Shown piece by piece: positions 59,542-64,000 of a stretch of DNA of 64,000 nucleotides. The DNA comes from Adiantum capillus-veneris (taxonomy: Eukaryota > Streptophyta > Polypodiopsida > Polypodiales > Pteridaceae). The notes under the pieces are model-generated. The model saw only the letters and a list, made by a program, of their open reading frames with translations, was not told the origin of the DNA and made no database searches. The DNA lies in NCBI GenBank assembly GCA_014529385.2, contig CM043959.1, forward strand, positions 10,442,809-10,506,808, written 5' to 3'. The position numbers and the translations under genes were made by a program. Every line of letters starts with the position of its first letter. The first letter of the stretch is position 1.

Positions 59542-61669
59542 ATGGACTCATCTCAAGCTGAGAGTTCAAGTATAGCAAGCAAGCTAGTAGCAATGGCAAC
59601 ATCGGTACAAGTACAAACAAGCGAATTTTACAGCTTTATGGCTACAATGGAGATAAAGTCTTGTATACAGATTCAAAAGGCCATAGATACTTAATGAACA
59701 GCAAAAGCAGCACAAGAGCCAAGATCCTATTGATCAGAGTAAAAGCAGATTCAGAGAACTCCCAGATGTTCACCGACTTCAGTGGAGCCAGGTATTGCAA
59801 GCTTAAAAACGAAGTGCAAATAGAGGTGCAAAAAATCAACCCAAGTGGTTATCTAGAAATCTGCGCAAGCTAGCAAAACATACATTTGGTGCATATGTAA
59901 TCAGGGTCATTGTACATGGATTACAGTGGTCAGATATATAGTCAAGAGCCAGTAATGGAAGATCCAACAGATCAGCCAATAGAAGCCAGTCTAATTGGAT
60001 AACCAAACCAAAGATGGTACAAAGGTCTAGATAATGCAATCTACAGCTTATTGCTCAGTGTTTTGAAAGAAGATGCCAACAACCTGGCCAGCATAGAAGC
60101 AGAAACTTCTCAACTAGAGCTTGACATGACAGAGCCAGTTGGAATACCACCAGTCATGGCGTATTGCTCAGATTGTGGACGAAAAGGTGGACATTTTTCT
60201 GAAGATTGTCCAAGAAATCTAGACAATAGGGACACATCAACTGCCAACAAGCAAGGTATAGAGAAAATTGGAAATGAGAATCTCGATGTAATTTCATTTA
60301 ACTCGTCACTTTTAACGCAATCAGATGAATCTGCATTAACATTAGAAGCACCAGTGAAAGCATTGCAAGTTCAAAATCAACATAAAGATGCAAAGACACA
60401 TGAAAAGCTTAAAATTGATTCTTTGAATAACAAATTCTTGCATGAATTTAGTCAAGGTGTCGAGATATCACCGAAGGTTGAAAAGTCTGTTAGGTTTGCA
60501 AATGATTTTGCATCCACTGCCACAAATGTGCAATCATTCACGAGTCTAAGAGACACATCAGACAGAATGATGTTAGCTATGTATAGTACACATAATTCAT
60601 ATGCACACTATGTGGACCAAAAAGGTACAAAAAGGATCAACTAGTGTTTGAACGGCCCACATACCAGCTCATAGAAGTGCATCCAGTGATAGATCAGAAA
60701 GGATGGTTCATTTGAGAGGAAAGAATCTATTATAGCCCATCCTCTCTAGAGCTGAAGGATATTACCCGAGTGAACTCAGAAATTTGTTCAGAGCCAAACT
60801 CACCTCCATTGGAAATCAAGCTTTGCTGTTGTGACCAAACGAACATATACTTTGACCAAAATAGTCGTAGATATAGATGAGATTCTAGCATCTATGATGC
60901 ATTGGGTCCTGAAACCACAGAAGCTCATATCATAGGAGACCCATGGGATAGACAATATCAGGGCAAAGATAATGCTATCTACAGCTTGACTTGGGGAATA
61001 ATTTGTCATGTTTCATGGAGATACATAGAAAACTATGCATAAGGTTTACAGATGCCAAACATCAACAGTGCTACCCAAAGTGTACCTTCACAATCCCAAA
61101 AGGTGAGACTCAACCAGAGCCAAACAGTTTTGAGCTCTCACAATGAAGCAGGCTATAGTGATCACCCTAGGAAGGGGGGAGCTGCAAATTCATCAAGCTT
61201 CGCTCTAGTACCAGAAAATGCTACACCAGTTAGAAGCCCATGAACTTCTAGCCAGCAGACCCCTTCAAAGCAAAAACCATTGGAAGATCATATGGTTGTT
61301 GAAAGTTTTCCATTTACCCAAAAACCATCAAAATTTGTAGAAAAATTCTTCTATGAAGATCATCAGGGACAAAAGTTTCAGTTGATCTCCACGAGTCAAA
61401 GTCAAAAGCCAAAAAATCCCATAGTGCTCAAGCAATTGGATGAGACCAAGCTCGCATATGCATATCGAGATGCAAATGGCAATGATTCTCAGCAGGTTCA
61501 AGACATTGTACAAACTCATTTGGATGGTACGACTAAAGTCAAAGACTATCTGAAGATGATGCAAACCCTCAAGCTGCCAGAACAGGTGACAAAAAAGTCA
61601 AAATCAATGAAAGTTAAAGTCCAAAAGGCTACACAAAGGTCACCACCAAAATCTCCTCTGAAGAAATAG
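59542..61669 (+). pseudogene. F1 gag-like protein with Y-x-D-x-x-G repeats and a CCHC knuckle
   Basis: From Met 59542 (MDSSQAESSSIASKL) the frame shifts near 59650 and reads on through several stops to 61669. Motifs of form [YF]-x-D-x-x-[GS]-x-x-[YF] or close occur at about 59660 (YTDSKGHRY), 59770 (FTDFSGARY), 59913 (YMDYSGQIY), 60609 (YVDQKGTKR), 60848 (YFDQNSRRY), 61352 (YEDHQGQKF) and 61463 (YRDANGN). A module ending KGLDNAIYSL (near 60026-60055) recurs as GKDNAIYSL (near 60964-60990). A zinc knuckle-like CSDCGRKGGHFSEDC at 60165-60209 has five residues instead of four before His. Gag-like RNA binding is plausible; I do not recognise the repeated module. Confidence 0.6.
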
Positions 61670-62713
61670 ATTCTGCCAGACAGTACAATGGACCTTTTAA
61701 GTTCAAAGGTTACTCAAATGCAGGAGGACAATGCTCAACAATTGCAAAAATGTGCAGTATCATAGTCATACGAGTCGACATCAACAGAAGCAGGTGATCA
61801 AAGCAAAGCCAATGTAGAAAAATTTCAACCCACAGACACCGCCACCACAAAAGCACTCCATACAAAAAGAAATTCTGAGAAGATCAAGTGTAACATTGTT
61901 GGTGATAATGAAGAAAAGCTGTCAAAAGAAGTAAAGGTAGATTTTCAACTAGATAAGAACCTCATGTCTTTTCGCACTTGGAAAAGATGTGGCCAACCAC
62001 AGTTGAAAGATATTCCTGAATTTGTAAGCATATCAGGAAACAAACAAGCAGAATACTAGGGAATCATCTCCACCACCATTGAAGTAAGTTCACAGATCAT
62101 CAAAGCTCAATTCCATGTGATCACAGCAAAAGATATGCTAGACGACATCATAATGGGAATGCAAATGGCCAAGAAGATGCTAGAGATACATAATTCAAAC
62201 ATGACGGAGTCATCACAGACATCAAAGAATGAAGACCAAGATTGGTCACCCGAGGACAACAACAGAGAGTCCTCAAGCACAATTCAAATGAAGATTGATA
62301 TCAAAGCAGATCGTATTGAAATTGATTCATCTCCATCAAACAAAACTTCAGAAGAGCTTAAAGAAAATCAGACAATAGTAAGTACAGATCAAACTAAGCA
62401 AAAAGAAACCACAAAAGCTATTGAGCAAAGAATGCCACCGAGACCAGAGGTAAAGAAGAAAAATCTTGTAGACAAAGGTAAAGCTAAAGTGGAACTTCCA
62501 CCGATTAGCAAAGAAGGTGTGACAGTATATGCCTCTACATCAAAGAACCCTCATGGATCAACTTCTTCAAGCAAGTCAGACTTTGAAGACTTAAAGTCAA
62601 TTGCTGACCCAACTAAAACCTCTAAGGAGACACCCATACAATCAAAGGTATATCAGCCAAAGTACCCAAGAAAGCAAAGGAGAGTCAAGCAAGTGTTTGT
62701 TCAAGCAGTTTAG
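61670..62713 (+). pseudogene. F1 middle region, possible protease remnant and Lys/Glu-rich linker
   Basis: Open stretches with stops near 61668, 61764 and 62057 lead to EVSSQIIKAQFHVITAKDML and DDIIMGMQMAKKM (62084-62182). The pattern of hydrophobic strands followed by D-x-I-x-G-M resembles the C-terminal half of a retropepsin (usually ILGM). No D-T/S-G active site was found upstream, so this is uncertain. The rest (62180-62713) is a hydrophilic Ser/Lys/Glu-rich linker ending KQRRVKQVFVQAV. Confidence 0.42.
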
Positions 62714-63330
62714 TCAAAGTCAATGATCTGATTTGGATTAAAGACAGGAAATCATCACAGAAAGACAAACACATGGGATGGATAGCATCACAATGGAGTT
62801 TGGAAGAACAAAAGTACTATGGAGGTAACCAAAAGATATGGGTGCCAAAACTGCAAGTTAGAGCATATGAAGTAACTTCAAGTCCCTCGTAAGAAAGAAG
62901 GCCCACAAGGTATCAGCCTCGACAAGATTCTAGGATACCTAAGAAGCAGGTATGCAACAGAACAACATTGAAAGATGCTAAAGTCTACCATGGCTCACAA
63001 AAGGATATAGAACAAAGATGGATCTCAAAGAATGTTCTTCTTGGACAAGGATTCTACACAGGGTATACAAAGATTTGGCTACCAGTCAACCACAAGCCAA
63101 CTGCAACTACACTAGACTTGCATGAAGATCTCAACATCTCAGCAGGACCTAAAGCTCAACAAAGTCAACAAAGGAGTTACAAAGGTCATCAAGAGGTTTG
63201 GATTCCTAAGTCTTCCAATGCTCCTAGTCAAAAGCCAGATGCCAAAAGTGAACAAAGGCCTCCAACAACATCAAAGACTTCTATCAACAGGCTTAATTGG
63301 AGAATCAAACAACCAATGGAATCTTCATAG
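62714..63330 (+). pseudogene. F1 C-terminal region with three W-x-P repeats
   Basis: Across two frames separated by a stop near 62890 the text repeats YYGGNQKIWVPK (about 62815-62850), FYTGYTKIWLPV (about 63052-63087) and SYKGHQEVWIPK (about 63175-63210): a pattern Y-x-G-x-x-[KE]-[IV]-W-x-P. The last frame 62968-63330 ends at a stop. Similar W-V-P-K words are familiar from plant retrotransposon gag tails, but I know no defined domain. Confidence 0.5.
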
Positions 63331-64000
63331 TCAAATAAGGACAACCCAAGCAACACGAATGTAGATTCAAAGATGATAAAACAGGTATGGCAAAAGAAAC
63401 CTTCAATGACAACTCGGTCCTTCACTAATCCTCTTTTTGAGGATTCAAGCTTACTTTTACCTGAAGAAATGTTGGTAGTAAGCACAAGAATGTAAAAAGT
63501 CAAGTTGCCAGGGTGAAAAAAACACTCTTTGGCATAGTCAGAGTCGGGTTGCTGAGCCATAAAATGAGCAAAGCATTAGACCCAAACCTTTAAGTCATAT
63601 TAAACTATGTGCTAAGGTCGTAGTTATTAGGCTTACGCTCAAGTTGGAAGAGTTAAGCATATCTAAATTCGTGTCACTCATGCTGGATGAGATGAGCATA
63701 AGAGTCAAAGTCTATTAACTTACAATTGGTGATGTCGTAGAGTCCAACACTCACGCACAGTGAACAGTAAGATGAGAGCACATATCCTTGTCAACGAAAA
63801 CCATTCTCAAAGCGGTGCCAGCTTGCAAAGCCATGTCATATGCTTTTATAGCTATACCATCTTTGTGAAGAACCCCTCAAAATTTTACTTGCACATCATA
63901 TTATTTTCCATGCATTTTTGTGTATGAATAAATAGGATGTCCCACCATTGCACATATGCATTAGACACTCTTTTTTGCTTCCACTTATGCACCTTGAGTG
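63331..64000 (+). other. Continuation of F1, no gene recognised
   Basis: Text after the last stop has no readable enzyme motif in any frame and no match to the LTR at 55800-56854, so the element's 3' end is outside the window. Confidence 0.5.

Larger units (their letters stand above)
55800..64000 (+). mobile_element. Retroelement F1 (tRNA-Asp primer site), runs off the window
   Basis: 5' LTR ending at 56854, primer site, leader with donor-like site and palindrome array, then 4 kb of gag-like coding sequence to at least 63330. No RT, RNase H or integrase is seen before the window ends. It may be a gag-only (non-autonomous) member or have pol further right. The primer site favours the Athila/Tat side of Ty3/gypsy, but no enzyme domain confirms this. 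Confidence 0.72.

Noticed and set aside
55800-64000. Endogenous pararetrovirus (caulimovirid) origin for the F1 region
   Set aside because: A knuckle and a possible protease fragment alone do not show it. No movement protein or RT was found, and a proper LTR end plus tRNA-Asp primer site with the usual 2-base spacing favour an LTR retrotransposon.

Overview
This 64-kb window looks like repeat-dominated nuclear DNA of a seed plant. It is AT-rich, and I could defend no host gene, tRNA, rRNA or CRISPR array. Almost everything recognisable is LTR retrotransposon sequence: Ty3/gypsy with a chromodomain, Ty1/copia, and elements with a tRNA-Asp primer site. Around these sit two copies of a small TIR element, one MITE, several satellite-like arrays and long CT/GA/GT tracts. 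Every polyprotein is broken by stops and frameshifts. I cannot name the species.

Layout. 1-5828: 3' part of gypsy element A (+) with its 3' LTR. 5829-17737: related gypsy element B (-), cut in RNase H exactly where A ends, so A is probably nested in B. B also carries TTAA-flanked element copy 1 in its leader (9113-10440) and an almost complete copia element, copia-1 (-), inside its 5' LTR (12232-17360). 18318-20890: 5'-truncated copia-3 (+). 22076-24224: two head-to-head LTRs around a tRNA-Asp primer site, one holding a MITE. 24225-29257: non-coding sequence behind a polypurine tract. 29258-33344: copia-2 (+), a truncated relative of copia-1. 33345-45240: LTR pieces, a copia RNase H scrap, a minisatellite, a gypsy RT scrap and a gypsy integrase/chromodomain scrap.

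The least ordinary content is in the last 18 kb. Two diverged relatives of one retroelement family (F2, 46.4-50.4 kb; F1, about 55.8 kb to the window end) share a plan: a tRNA-Asp-type primer site, a conserved GTAAGT donor-like site, an array of about 290-bp units each containing a short palindrome, then a gag-like reading frame. That frame carries repeated Y-x-D-x-x-G-x-x-Y motifs. F1 adds a CCHC knuckle, a duplicated module ending DNAIYSL and three W-x-P repeats. F2 is interrupted by TTAA-element copy 2. A solo LTR of the A/B family with a perfect CCAAC target duplication lies at 50377-51937. A palindromic minisatellite lies at 53.0-53.9 kb.

Nothing here works as an operon. The relations are nesting, shared LTR families and shared decay. 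All calls come from reading the sequence; no database search or alignment program was run.
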